Shown in pieces: positions 33,447 to 44,204 of a stretch of 64,000 nucleotides of DNA. The notes beneath the pieces are model-generated. The model was given only the letters and a program-made list of their open reading frames with translations. It searched no databases and was not told the DNA's origin. Source of the stretch: Cristatella mucedo (lineage: Eukaryota; Bryozoa; Phylactolaemata; Cristatellidae); NCBI GenBank assembly GCA_009760855.2, contig WPIO01000133.1, forward strand, positions 1,073,233-1,137,232, in the 5' to 3' direction. Every line of letters starts with the position of its first letter. The first letter of the stretch is position 1. A program made the position numbers and the translations under genes.

Positions 33447-34112
33447 ATAAATAAAAATTGGCTGATTTAACAGCCTCGTTTATATAGCAGCAGAAGAGCC
33501 TTAACGGCTATCACTACCACTTGCAGTCCGCGATGAAGGATCGCCCACTGCAGGACTCGAAATCAGGACCTGAGCAATGAATATCGAGTGCCTTGAGCTA
33601 CGACCCAGGGAGGCTTAGCCCTTACGAATACCCCTATGTAGGTTTCCAGCTGATGCGCGAAGCGTAAAAAATGACAAGGATGAACAGCGGTCGGCCCAGC
33701 ACTTGAACGTAGTCTGCTTGGCGCGGACATGAACGAACGTACGGGTCACGGTCGAGAGGGTACGGAGAGCTGATTGGTAGGTCTGCAAGATGAGATTTAA
33801 GAACGAAACTTGTGCAAGGATTTATTTCAAGATAAATGAAATTTAACAAGTTTGAATTCAGACATTGCTTAATTGTACGTCCAGCTTTAGCAAAGCGCGG
33901 TAAGCCTACCGGTGCTTTTGCAAACGCTCGCGTAGCGAAAAGCTAAAGAGATGACGAATAGTGTACATCAATCCTCGCGTCCTCGGCGTCCTCGGCTAAG
34001 GATTAATAAACATTATATAAGGCTAAGTAGCGCACTGTTCTTCTAATCCCTAGCGTGACTGCAGTACCCCTTGTAACGTAACGTAATGTAATACATCTCC
34101 GTCTGCGACTGT
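33447..34112. repeat. palindrome inner left arm
   Basis: It contains an inverted SINE-A (33458-33610) and about 500 bp of unclassified sequence with CGGTCGGCCCAGCACTTGAA, CGTGAGCG-type GC-rich pieces and AAAGCGCGGTAAGCCTACCG. It is repeated in reverse complement at 34502-35168. Confidence 0.85.
33458..33610 (-). mobile_element. SINE-A copy (palindrome left arm)
   Basis: Minus strand: A-box-like CGTAGCTCAAGGCACTC, B-box-like TTTCGAGTCCTG, body CTGCAAGTGGTAGTGATAGC, and tail GAGGCTGTTAAATCAGCC. Confidence 0.75.
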
Positions 34113-34501
34113 ACAAAGTCACAAAGACTAAGCTGATGTTACGGTGACGTTTAATTCACCGGCACGCATGCGAAGACGCCCAATCGCCGTTGCGGGCTGC
34201 CGCAGGCGTTTATTCATTGGAACGTTCGATGCGGGCCAGCTCAGGACAGCTCCGCCCGGTGTTCCGGTCCAAACTGAACTCTGGCTCGCTCGACCCTTCC
34301 TGCCGGAATGCGGCCCTGTCCATCGAAGGCTAATAAGCCTCCTTCTATGAAGGGACGAGTCAAAGGTGGGCTAAGCGTTGTCTAAGGTGGGCCAGCGTGC
34401 AGTAGCCGATTACAAGTCTGCAATCAAGCCACAGAGCACGCACGAGAGTTTTCAAGAGCAAAAACTCAAAGCCTAAGCGGCTTTCCGTGAAGAAACAGTC
34501 G
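34113..34501. other. palindrome centre (unique spacer)
   Basis: About 390 bp separate the two inner arms. The left part is GC-rich (GCCGTTGCGGGCTGCCGCAG). The right part carries an eroded LINE-II 3' UTR piece (CCTAAGCGGCTTTCCGTGAA, minus strand). Confidence 0.6.
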
Positions 34502-35168
34502 CAGAGACGAAGATGTATAGCATTACATGACATTACAAGGGGTATTGCGGTCACACTAGGGATTAAAAGAATAGTGCGCTATTTAGCATGTATATAATGT
34601 ATATCAATCCTTAGCCGAGGGCGCTAAGGATTGATGTACGCCATTCGTCGTCTCCTTAGCTTTTCGCTACGCGAGCGTTCGCAAAAGCACCGGTAGGCTT
34701 ACCGCGCTTTCCTAGAGCTGGACGTACAATTGAGCAATGTCTGAATTAAACTTGTTAAATTTCTCCTATATTTAAATATAAATCGTTGCAAAAGTTTCGT
34801 TCTTAAATCACATCGTGCAGACCTACCAATCAGCTCTCCGTACCCTCTCGACCGTGACCCGTACGTTTGTTCATGTCCGCGCCAAGCAGACTACGTTCAA
34901 GGGCTGGGCCGACCGCTGTTCATCCTTGTCATTTGTCACGCTTCGCGCATCAGCTGGAAACCTACATAGTGGTATTCCTAAGAACTAAGCCTCCCTGGGT
35001 CGTAGCTCAGAGGTAAGGCACTAAATATTCACTTCTCAGGTCCTGACTTCGAGTCCTGCAGCCGGCGATCCTTCATCGCGGACTGCAAGTGGTAGTGATA
35101 GCCGTTAAGGCTCTTCTACTGCTACATAAATGAGGCTGTTAAATCAGCTAAAATTTTTTATTTTTATC
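34502..35168. repeat. palindrome inner right arm
   Basis: Reverse complement of 33447-34112 with scattered substitutions and small indels. Shared landmarks include CGCTACGCGAGCGTT, AAGCACCGGTAGGCTTACCG and CAGCTCTCCGTACCCTCTCG. Confidence 0.85.
34990..35155 (+). mobile_element. SINE-A copy (palindrome right arm)
   Basis: A box GTCGTAGCTCAGAGGTAAGG, B-box-like GACTTCGAGTCCTGC, body GCAAGTGGTAGTGATAGCCG, and tail TGAGGCTGTTAAATCAGC. Confidence 0.8.
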
Positions 35169-35935
35169 CTTTACTGTAACGCAGCATCTCCGTCTGTAGG
35201 ATTGTAGCGCCCTGCTGACTTTGGCTGAATTTTAGCGCGAACAAGAGCTGTTCGGCGGCGGGCTAGAGCCCCTTTGTCCTGGAGCAGTGAGCCAGAGAGG
35301 AGCGTCGGTGCGGTTAGAGAGGAAGCGCTTAGGAGCAGGCCAGGAAGCTCGGAGACGAGCAGCGGCGATTCGGCCTTTAGAATTGGTCCGATACTCGCGG
35401 AAGCTGCTGATAGATGTTGGCTGGCCTGTCAACCCCCGCCTTCCCTCTTCCCAAGAAAGAAGCGTCTGGAAGCCATTCGCCATTCAAGCTGGACGGAGGT
35501 GCCCTGCCAGTGGCCTGGGAACGGTAGTCATTCCTTTCCGTAATGGGCCAAGGTGTCCGGGTCCAATACCACTAAGCTCTTGCCCCATTGTCTCAGCCAA
35601 GTATTTAAGAGTCGAGCGACGCTCGCTCTGGGTTTTGTGCCTCGTGTCTTTTGGTCTTTGGTCCGGCTCTGCGCCTCGACGCCGTCGGGCACTCGTTTCT
35701 CTAAAAAGCGAGGGAGGAGGGCGGGCTGTCCGCCGACGATGGACGGAACAGGACGAGACAGCTCTAGGAGGATTCGGTGGAACCCCACCGAACACGGTCG
35801 TATCGCGCCCGAGCTGGCATTTTGTGTGTTCTTTCGTGTTTTTGTGTTTCTTTTGTGTCGTGTGTGTGCGCGCTAGCACGTGGTCTCGGCATAGGGATTT
35901 GCCGGCGCGAGCTAGGCGTAGTTGGCGTGTGTGGA

Positions 35936-36290
35936 GCTCTAGTTCACCGGGTAGGGTTTAGGCTCCGGGTCGCGCTTCAGTGTGGAGAAGTATTTCCTCC
36001 GCAGGAGTGCTTGAGTTGGCGTGTGTGGAGTATTCCGGTCGCACTGGTGGAAACCGAGTTCTAGTTCACCGGGTAGGGTTTAGACTCCGGTTCGCACTTC
36101 AGTGTGGAGAAGTACTCCCTCCGCTCGAGTGTTTAAGTTGGCGTGTTTGGGGTATTCCCTCGGCTCAGGTGGGAACGGATTCCTAGTTCACCGGTTAGGG
36201 TTTAGGGTCCGGGTCGCGCTTAGTGTAGAGGAGTATTCCCTCCGCAAGGGTGTTGAACGTGCGAGGAGTGTGGAGATAAAGCTGAACTAG
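35936..36290 (+). repeat. three tandem 122-bp repeats inside the LTR
   Basis: Units start at about 35938, 36061 and 36183 with CTAGTTCACCGG and contain AGGGTTTAG, TGTGGAGAAGTA and TCCCTCCGC. They lie just upstream of the AATAAA, where LTR enhancer/promoter repeats often sit. Confidence 0.85.
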
Positions 36291-36316
36291 ACGCGCAGCG
36301 ACTGTGTGCGCTTGCG

Positions 36317-36322
36317 AATAAA
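36317..36322 (+). terminator. LTR polyadenylation signal AATAAA
   Basis: A canonical hexamer in the last 220 bp of the LTR, following TGTGTGCGCTTGCG. It sets the likely plus orientation of the element. Confidence 0.5.
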
Positions 36323-36537
36323 GTTCAGTAAAATCCCCAGTTTGTGTCTCGCTTTCCAATTCACGCCGCGGACTCACGACCCCCTTTAGTAACGGTAAGC
36401 AGGTCAGCGCCAGAAACGCTCGTTTCGTGGCGGCCAGCTTATTGCGCGTAGGCGCGCACCGAACGGCATTAGGCGATAGGCTACGCCGCTAGGTAAGCGG
36501 CAGGTCAAGCTTACCCCGCCGAGCCTTCGGCGTTACA

Positions 36538-37375
36538 GGATCACAAAGCCACAAAGACTGTGTGGCTGTTACGCGTTAGAGTTATGTATAGCGCACTCAC
36601 AGCCTATGTGGCTTTCGGTACCCATTCGGTCGCCAACAGACGTCATCTCGCGAAACAAAGAGAGAGTGGGAAGCATAGCAGAGTCAGGAGAGCAGTTGAG
36701 GTAGTGAGTAGCATGGGGATAGCAGCTCAGGACCGCTGCAAATGATGTGTCACAGTCGGAAGCAGGCCAGTATTTGTCGTTGCGTAAGAGCCGCGGAAGC
36801 GAATTTCACAGTCTCGGTCCTGCAGAGCTAAAGCATCTGTCGCCAACTGTCTTTAAGCGGAAGAATGGAACACCTAGTTTATCTTCTCAACAAGCCTGAG
36901 GTCACGAGGAGGATGGAACTAGTGCAGCGTAAAAACTTTGCTCTGTATCCGTTGATCAACCGGCAGCCATCCTAGCTCTTTTAGTAGGGTAAGCAGGTGG
37001 ACAAACCTCTGCAATTTGCAACTAGCCTTGCAGCCGCATTCAATGCCAGCTGCAGTGGCCTCGTGGCTTTTTTCGGTAGCCCTGCCAAAAGGGAATTGCA
37101 ATGATCTAGCCGAGACAGACCTAACGAGCTAGTTAAATCTTTTGCAAGCCACCATGCAAGACAGTTCATAATGTTAACTAGGGATTGGACCGATGGCTAG
37201 CCGTGGAAGCGGTCTTCTGAACGAAGCGTTCAAAATTCAGGCAGCCGTCGAAGATGACACCTAAATTCCGAGCAGATGGTGATAGTCGCACAACAGTATC
37301 GCCTATTAGAAGAGCAAAGCTTTCTAGTCCGGCCACACGCTTACGGTGTCGTATGAGCACCAGTTCAGTTCAAAG
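36538..37375 (-). mobile_element. LINE-II 3' part, split by the solo LTR
   Basis: The minus-strand reading runs from RT-C (SPSARNLGVIFDGCLNFERF) through LSRLDHCNSLLAGLPKKATR, PLQLALNAAARLV and the 3' UTR, and continues across the LTR into 35202-35169. Stops and frameshifts are present. Confidence 0.8.
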
Positions 37376-37480
37376 CCGCTTAGGCTTTGAGTGCGCTATA
37401 CAAAACTCTTCTGTGCAACACTCACATATTCCATTATAGTCTTTGTGGAGTTGCCGACGGAGATATACTACCCTACGTTA
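37352..37480 (+). mobile_element. LINE-II 3' UTR fragment
   Basis: AAGCCGCTTAGGCTTTGAGT, ATACAAAACTCTTCTGTGCA and TTGTGGAGTTGCCGACGGAG match the LINE-II end. Confidence 0.7.
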
Positions 37481-37489
37481 TCGTCTTTT

Positions 37490-38145
37490 GGTTTAAGGAA
37501 ATTTGCTGACATCCAGGATCGAATGTCGGCAAAGTAAGCATTCAGTTGATCAGTTGCCGCAGCAGATTCCGCTGTTTAAATTGAAAAAAACAGCCCAGTA
37601 TCGTCAGCATAAAAGTGATATCCTATTCCATGGGCCTGAGTCAGCCGAGAGAGAACTGAGGAGCTGATTGAGTTTTTTGCTAGCCACCATGGCAGATCTT
37701 GGCCCTAATCTAAGATAGGGATCGAACTGACAGCTAGCAGTGGAGGCAGTTGTCTTCATGAAAGTTTCTGAATTCAGGCAGGTGTCAAAGGGGACAATAA
37801 AATCCCAAGCACACGGTGACAGTCGCACAACAGCACCACCTATTGGAAGAGCAAAGCCGTCTGGTCCAGCCAAGAGCTTGTGGTGTCCTAGGAGTAGCAG
37901 CTCCGTTCTATCGTCATTAAGTTTAAGGAAAATCGCCGACACCCAGGATTGGATGTCTGCAAGGCGGCAATTCAGTTAATCAGTCTGCAGAGGATTTCGA
38001 CGGTTTAAATGAAAAAAATTGAGTATCATAAGAATATAAGTGCTAGCAGCTAGCCTATTCCTTGGGCCCGAATCGCTTTTCACATTGCCCAGTGCAAGCG
38101 GTCGTGATAGCCGCTAATGCTCTTTTGCCGGTAGAAAAGTGAGGC
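37490..38145 (-). mobile_element. LINE-II RT piece and SINE-A tail (palindrome outer right arm)
   Basis: Minus strand: EIFLKLNDD-type reading (IFLKLNDDRTELLLLGHHK), FALPIGGAVVRLSPCAWD, then TASTASCQFDPYLRLGPRSA. The 37711-38145 part mirrors 32915-33323, including the SINE-A remnant (CGGTCGTGATAGCCGCTAAT). Confidence 0.8.
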
Positions 38146-38825
38146 CGTACGTTGCAGGCCGTTGCAACTCGTACGTGGGATACGTAGTGCCGAGTGTCAA
38201 GCATAGCATCCGGCAGCCATGCTACGTCAGAGACCGCTCGTTAACCGTTCCACGCGGCGCGTCAAAGTGGCCTTTCGCCGAGCTCCAAACGGATGAAACT
38301 GCGCCGATTCCTTTGTATTTATTTTAACAGCTTTCGTCGCTATCGCAGTAGACAAACACTGGCGTCGGCGGAGTTAGCAGAGATTTCTCCGAACGCATTG
38401 ACCTGGGCACGAGAAGTTGGAGGGGCTTTCCCTTCGTGAGGGAATTCCCCTTTTCACTCGTCTGATTATCGGGTCAAGTTTACCATACCTTTCGGAGACT
38501 CGCCTACGTCGCAACGTCTGCGTTTGGTCTTTCGTTGTACAAACCTGCTTTCAACTGTGACCTACTTCCTTACTTAGCAAGCCTGATAATTATCATTGGT
38601 CCGATCGGAAAAGAGAAAGTTGCATGCGACCGGGGCAAACGGTCGGTTTCGACTGAGGTTCTTTCGCAATCAGACGTGCAACCAGGAGCCTGCCAACCGC
38701 GAGTTGCACGAATGCAGCCTTTGGTAAGTGGTTAGTTTAAATTTTCTATTATCATTATTATTATTTGTGGTAATAGTCTCGTGCTATAGGATTATGGAGC
38801 CTGCTTATACTAGGCATCGCTGGGT
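38146..38825. other. unassigned stretch with exon-like donor
   Basis: No repeat is recognised. A segment ending GCAGCCTTTG|GTAAGTGG at about 38724 looks like a splice donor, but the 66-codon frame before it has no domain. It could be a noncoding first exon or chance. Confidence 0.2.
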
Positions 38826-38829
38826 CGTT

Positions 38830-38830
<1 letters not shown>

Positions 38831-38886
<56 letters not shown>
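38831..38886. repeat. (GT)n microsatellite
   Basis: About 28 uninterrupted GT units. Confidence 0.95.
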
Positions 38887-38887
<1 letters not shown>

Positions 38888-39114
38888 CTCCAGCAGAGTA
38901 GATAATTTGGTTGTATCATCATTCAATTTTAGAACTTTGCTCTGATCATTGTGCGGATGTCATCAATACCTGCAGCAATGAGTTGAGAGAATCCGACATC
39001 CTGGAGGGCTGGGAGGGATCAAAGCTACGATACATCTGTGTGCCACTGCATAGAAGTGAGCTCTTAGCCAGTTGATTGTTCTGTCGGTGACATGATGCCA
39101 AGAGCAAGGGCTGT

Positions 39115-39417
39115 ATGCCGTTAGTCTGTAAGAAAATGGTAAAGTTGCGGCGGGTGAACGGTCGTTCAGAGTTAAACAAAAATACACTTGGGAGACCCAA
39201 TGGAGTGAAGAGTGTCTACCGAGTTGATGCTTCGGTGCTAGAAGTCACCTTCCCGATGCAAAACGAAACACCTTCTGAAAATTTGGAAACACATCTAACA
39301 CTACTAGAATTATTGTTTTGTCAAGCGACCTCTACCGAATCAATAGTGATAAGCTTCTATACCCCAGATGACTCACTCTGGTTATGTGAAGTGGCTGAGA
39401 TTGCATTCCTGACTTAG
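39115..39417 (+). other. unassigned open frame, possible exon
   Basis: A 100-codon frame with protein-like composition, including VLEVTFPMQNETPSENLE and STESIVISFYTPDDSLWLCE, ending at TAG. The second half looks like an alternating beta-strand extracellular module. I cannot assign a family and see no obvious partner exons. Chance is possible. Confidence 0.25.
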
Positions 39418-39419
39418 TT

Positions 39420-40540
39420 TTAATGTGGAGAGCTGAGGATTACAGACTCTGTGTAACTACCAATGCCCATCTACCAGACGTAGTTTACCCCGGTAGTTTT
39501 AATTTTAATTTTGCCGATGTGGCAGTCGTAAACATCTAGCTGGAAATTTCCTTTTAGGGAGTTGGATGTGGCTAGTTTTGTGTCCCACTCGAGATATCCG
39601 CCATTTATTGCAAACTCCTGCTGTAGTTTCGGTACTGTGTTATGGCATGACACCGATTCCTGGTCGGCACTCCCCTCATTGTAGCTTCACAGGTAGCAGA
39701 AACCGCCGGCTTGCTTCTGGGGGAAGAACAAAAAAATGTGAATAGCTACAGAAACCATAGTAAATTGTCAACATAGCATCAGCTTTAGCATTGTAACCGC
39801 TATCTGGTGGCTATAGCTATTGGCCACCCAGACCTACCATTTCCGACAGTGCTGCCCGCTTGGCATGCTACTTAGCTAAGGCAAGACAATCGGCTGTTTT
39901 ATCATACCTCTTTATAACAATATCGCATGTGCCAACAACAGCAGGGGAACTAAGCACAACTAATGTGGGCCCTAGCTACATAAGGGTATGGGGTCCCAGG
40001 CGACAAAAATGACGTGCGCCTCGTGATCAAACGTCCGACTGGTAGTATAACAAGATCATAAATCGTAAACCCTATCGGCCGTAACCCCACCCACCGCGGC
40101 TGCCAGTCACTTTGCACGAAAAAGGAATCCTTTGGTGATCTGGGCTTCAGCTCGAATGCAGCACACAAGTCCGGAACTTGCTTTCGGTTTCGGTCACCAC
40201 CTGCAATTACTTTGGTGGACGATATAAGTTTCTTGCTTAAGATGCATCTTTTCTTTACGGAATCCTCTGCACCTCAACGAGCTTGTCTTCTTTCTGTGCT
40301 TTGTGAGCTTACTCGTATACCATTCAGTGCTAGTCATTGACCAGGCCTTTTACCAAGAGCGTCTTCATGTGTACTTTCGTATTCTGGTCTAATTATTGTA
40401 TTTGCATACTTTTGCATTCTTGTCTAAACATGGTTCCTTGCTTGTCATTAAAACTTGGTTTTTGATTCTCTGGTAGCAAGTTGTTTGTAAGGGCCTTGAT
40501 AGAGTTCTGGTTCTCTTAGAGAGCTTTACCAACGACTTAT
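39420..40540. other. unassigned stretch
   Basis: No gene or repeat recognised; short frames only. Confidence 0.35.
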
Positions 40541-40549
40541 GCTGTTGGC

Positions 40550-40660
40550 TGCCGAATGAATACCAAAAGCCGCTTAGGCTTTGAATGCACTATGGAAAAC
40601 TCTCCTGCGCAACAGCCACACATTATTTGTGGAGCTGCAGAGGGAGATTTGTTAGGTTGT
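40550..40660 (+). mobile_element. LINE-II 3' UTR fragment
   Basis: CCAAAAGCCGCTTAGGCTTT, GAAAACTCTCCTGCGCAACA and TTTGTGGAGCTGCAGAGGGA. Confidence 0.7.
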
Positions 40661-40844
40661 CATCGCTATCGACGGTTTGCATGCTGAAATTGCGCTTGCT
40701 ACGACCAACCGCCTGAGCTGTAGCCGGAGCCTCGCCTGATTTTTTTTGCAGGTCAGTAAGTAGACGCATGAAGGATGGAGCTGACTCATCAATGGTCATG
40801 CAATGGCTGACCTCTTTCCTGGTTTTATGGTTCCTTGCAACAGG

Positions 40845-40925
40845 TATATGTGAGCCTCAAATGTGAAGCACCTGAATAGGTTTACTTTTCTCTCGGGAAA
40901 ATATACAAACGAATTATATTTAAGG
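40845..40925 (+). mobile_element. SINE-B tail fragment
   Basis: GCCTCAAATGTGAAGCACCT, GAATAGGTTTACTTTTCTCT and ATATACAAACGAATTATATT. Confidence 0.55.
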
Positions 40926-40959
40926 ATCTGTAAAACGAGTCATCATACCGGGTGCTCCA

Positions 40960-42425
40960 GCTGCCGTGCACGATATCAACATCGGTGGGCAGTTGGGTGC
41001 TGCCATTCTACATGCATTGCAATCGCTGTTTGCATGTGATTGGATCGTCCCTCATGCACAAGTGCGAAATGCAATCGTGCTTGCTCAAACGAACCAATGG
41101 ACACACTTTCTTTCCAGCAGCTTGGATTTGAAGGCCCTAACATTTTTGTACGTGTCGTGCACGAATTGATATTTTCCCTGTCGCTTGGTGTTCAGCTCAT
41201 TTTTGTGCGAAAGTGTGTCTTCAGCAAACGCAAAGTCACAAAGCCAGTTCTTGTCACTTAGCTCGGGGAATTTGTCAGATCTCCCTATTAACTCCAAAAA
41301 TGCAGTGGTCTCCTCCTTCAGCTCCCACACTCTTAGAAAGACTTTGCCCAAACTTAGCCAGCGCATACGAGAGTGGCAAAGTAAGTCCTGGATATCTTCA
41401 TAGGTTTCTTCCGGGAACACAATAAATTGAGGATGCTGAAGTCCCCTTGCTCGTATAAAGTTAACAAGTTCTACGACTGGATTCAAGACATGATTTAGCT
41501 GCAATATAGACTTAGACAAAGCTTTCTGATGAAAGGTGCAGTGAAGGAAAATAAAATTCTGTTAAGGATTTTCCTTTTTTTATACTTTTTCCTGCTGTTT
41601 TTTAGCAGCTCAACGTTTTTCCTAGTTAAATTTGACGATCCATCCGTGGTGACATTGGCAAGTTTACTCCAAGGTAGCTTCATTCTCTCGATGACAGCAG
41701 ACACCTGGTTATACACATGTTCTCCCCTCGTTTTTTCTTTCATGGACTCCATTGTAAAAAACTCTCAAAACTGTCGCTAATCCCTCGGATAAAAATTAGG
41801 AGCTGAGCAGTGTCTTCTAAGTCGTTACTTTCATTCAGTGCTAGTGAATAAACTTACAGAACTGCTCCTGTTTGTTTAATTTGCTGGCTATATCTTCGTC
41901 AATGAATTCCACCCGGCGAGTCATAGTTCTGTGTGATAAATTGATTCTTTTCAAATTTGCCTTTGCTCTCCGGACACAAGTGACCTGCTTTCTCAACCAT
42001 GCATTCTTTTAAAAATTTGCCTTCGGAGAAAGGCTTACTGGCCTTTGCTAATTTGAATGCCAGCAAAAAACTTGCCTTAGTACTTGACTCTTGAATCAGT
42101 TTAGCAGTTTGTCTGTGAAAAAGGTTTGCTAAGTCTGTAAATTAGCCGTCAATCTCTGAGCTGTAGCCGCCCGTTCTTGTGGAGACTGTTGACTGTCGTA
42201 GTTAGCATGTTTTGTGGCAAAATGACGGCTGATGTTGTATTCTTTAAAAACTGCGACAGTTTCTTGCCATATCAGACATACAGCTGTTGATCGGACTTCA
42301 GTGAAAAAGTATTTTGTTGTCCACTCTTTATTTAACACTCGGCTCTCACTGTCTACTTTTCTTTGCTTTGGTCCATTAATTTTTACTGAAGGGCTGAACG
42401 TACAAAGCGACAAAATGAAGTAGAG
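40960..42425 (-). pseudogene. ZBED5/GTF2IRD2-type hAT-derived transposase, degenerate
   Basis: Read on the minus strand, pieces occur in order. First, a BED-like finger region with KWTTKYFF-type sequence and VFKEYNISRHFATKHA at 42129-42413. Next, SFLLAFKLAKASKPFSEGKF (about 42000-42090), and a catalytic-core start VYSLALNESNDLEDTAQLLI (about 41790-41860). Then MKLPWSKLANVTTDGSSNLT (41600-41690), NFIRARGLQHPQFIVFPEE and CHSRMRWLSLGKVFLRVWEL (41340-41470), and ELSDKNWLCDFAFAEDTLSH then KNELNTKRQGKYQFVHDTYK (41085-41270). This is the family of GTF2IRD2, ZBED5 and FAM200 proteins. Stops and frameshifts break it, the second finger Cys is Trp (VCLIWQ), and the first core Asp is Asn (ALNES). An intact ancestor would be a hAT-lineage transposase or its domesticated relative; this copy is not functional. 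Confidence 0.85.
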
Positions 42426-42629
42426 AGTAACCGTAATGCATCACAATCAAAGGTCAATGTCTTCAGAGTGCGCCATCTCCTGGAGAAAGATGGGAATTGC
42501 AGATGGGTAAAATGATTGAGGTGTCTTTATAATTAAAATTTCATTTATTAATATAACGTGGACGAGTTCGGCTGGCCTGATTGAAAAGCCCAACGGGCTG
42601 TATATGGCCCACAGGCCGCCGTTTGCCCA

Positions 42630-42900
42630 TGTCTGTCCTAGACTATGGAGCTGGCTTCCACAATTCTTAAGCAAGGACAACTGCTCTCCTACTGCCGACT
42701 ATGGCTCATTCTTTTTAGCGGTCCTGAGCTGCTACTTCCATGCTACTCACTACCTCAATTGCTCTCCTGACTCTGCTATGCTTCCTACTTTCTCCTGTGG
42801 CATGAGATGAAGGATGTTGGCTACGGAATGAGCACCGAAAGCCTCATAGTTTTTATGGGTTTGTGGAGTTAAAGATGGTGATGCATTACATTACATTAGG
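42630..42900 (+). mobile_element. LINE-II 3' end
   Basis: It reads PRLWSWLPQFLSKDNCSPTA then DYGSFFLAVLSCYFHATHY, followed by the 3' UTR and GATGCATTACATTACATTAG tail. Confidence 0.8.
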
Positions 42901-43061
42901 CTGCTTTGATAGCTTCTAAAGATCAAAAGTTGTTCTAGCTATGATCATCCGTGTATCCCATCAACTGTCAATTCACATATTTACGAGGCATAGTTATATG
43001 TGAAGGAACAGCACCACCTTATGTGGCTGGGGGAAGAAGTTCGATAAGTATATATTTATAC

Positions 43062-43450
43062 ATATGTGTGTATTCTATGAGTTCCATGTGATCTGTTGAA
43101 TGGTCACAGTGTGCTTGGCTGTCACATAAGCAAGAGGGAGAGTATAAACTGTGTAAAGGTGCAGACCAGATGACACAGACCCCTGATGTACCCAGTAGCA
43201 CAGTGGCTCCTCTGACGATCTTTATCAGTTCACATTAATGACCTGGAGTATCCTACAGAGACACGACCTCAACCGTTGGAGTGAAGTGTCAGCAATTGCC
43301 CAGGCGGGATAAAAGGGTCTTGCGAAGGACTTGGTGATCAATATTATCACATGCTGTCGAAAGATCGTGAACAACAAGCAGCAAGGTTTTACCTGTCGGC
43401 AATCTTGATATTCTCGATCGCTCATTTCCAAAGACGCAGCCAGTGCAGTG
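43062..43450 (-). pseudogene. LINE reverse transcriptase fragment (copy 1)
   Basis: The minus strand reads KTLLLVVHDLSTACDNIDHQ then VLR, RT motif A of CR1/L2-type LINEs (LDLSAAFDTVDH), then frameshifts into the GATVLLGTSGVCVIWSAPLH stretch that corresponds to GVPQGSVLGPLLF. Catalytic YADD is not present. Confidence 0.65.
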
Positions 43451-44204
43451 CTATAATCAGTGGTTTGAACTTAAGAATAGAACAAGATAATCAAGGCACC
43501 TCAGCATACTATCTGGCTTAAGTGTGTGGCTTTATATTTGAGTCGGACGACTACTAACTACTATGCTGCCAGCTGTCGGATCAATCATTAATTTTCACAT
43601 TTTTGCCGACACACTGGCATTTGTGAACATCTGCTTATTACTAAGTACAGATGCACTGTCCTGCATTCTGCAGGCAAAAACAGGTCAGACGATACGTTTA
43701 TTTTCTTTAAAGTTTTTCGATGCCTTTTTTCCTTAATGGCTTTTCCTTGCTGCCCCTGAGGCCATCGTGGTCACGTGCGAGTCAAGCCATCGTGTCGTGC
43801 ATGCAGTTGCCACTAGCAACCATTGCTGCTAGTGATCTTCCAGTGAACTTCCTCACTGCTTTCATTCCTTTCAGCAGACGGCTGTGTACAGCATTAGGTG
43901 ACAAGGTATTAGTGTTGCAGCAACGTCACACATGCTCCTTTGTGAAATTTCTAATAGCTTGCTTTGTGCACCAGAGTTGTCGCATGCTGCTACACTCGGG
44001 CGGAAACAATCCTCACAGTGTGAGGCCACCACAACTGTGGCTCCAAGTTCGTTTGGATAAGAAGAGAGTTTTCTACGTTGAGGAGTACTAAGGTCATGCG
44101 AAGCATGGAAAAAATCTATTGCTAGCCCAAAAAACACCTGCTGCTGGTATGTATCTGCTTAAGAGTGATTACCTTCCATAACTATTCTTTATGACCTCGT
44201 ATCT

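Larger units (their letters stand above)
35203..36537. mobile_element. solo LTR, probably Ty3/Gypsy-type
   Basis: The 1335-bp unit starts TGTAGCGCC and ends GGCGTTACA, a near-perfect inverted terminus of the TG...CA type. It is flanked by the 4-bp direct repeat GGAT (35199-35202 and 36538-36541). The interrupted LINE-II sequence exists uninterrupted at 33400-33420 as CTACAGACGGAG plus its flank. A polyadenylation signal AATAAA lies at 36317-36322. No gag/pol follows, so this is what recombination between the two LTRs of a full element leaves behind. Orientation is most likely plus, judged from the AATAAA. Several long open frames inside (for example 35287-35961) have no domain. Confidence 0.85.

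Noticed and set aside
35287-35961. 224-codon frame and several overlapping frames
   Set aside because: They lie wholly inside the solo LTR, overlap on both strands and match no gag, pol or host family.
43720-44091. 123-codon plus-strand frame in duplication copy 1
   Set aside because: It is not preserved as an open frame in copy 2 (small indels near 48360-48540 break it) and has no recognisable domain.
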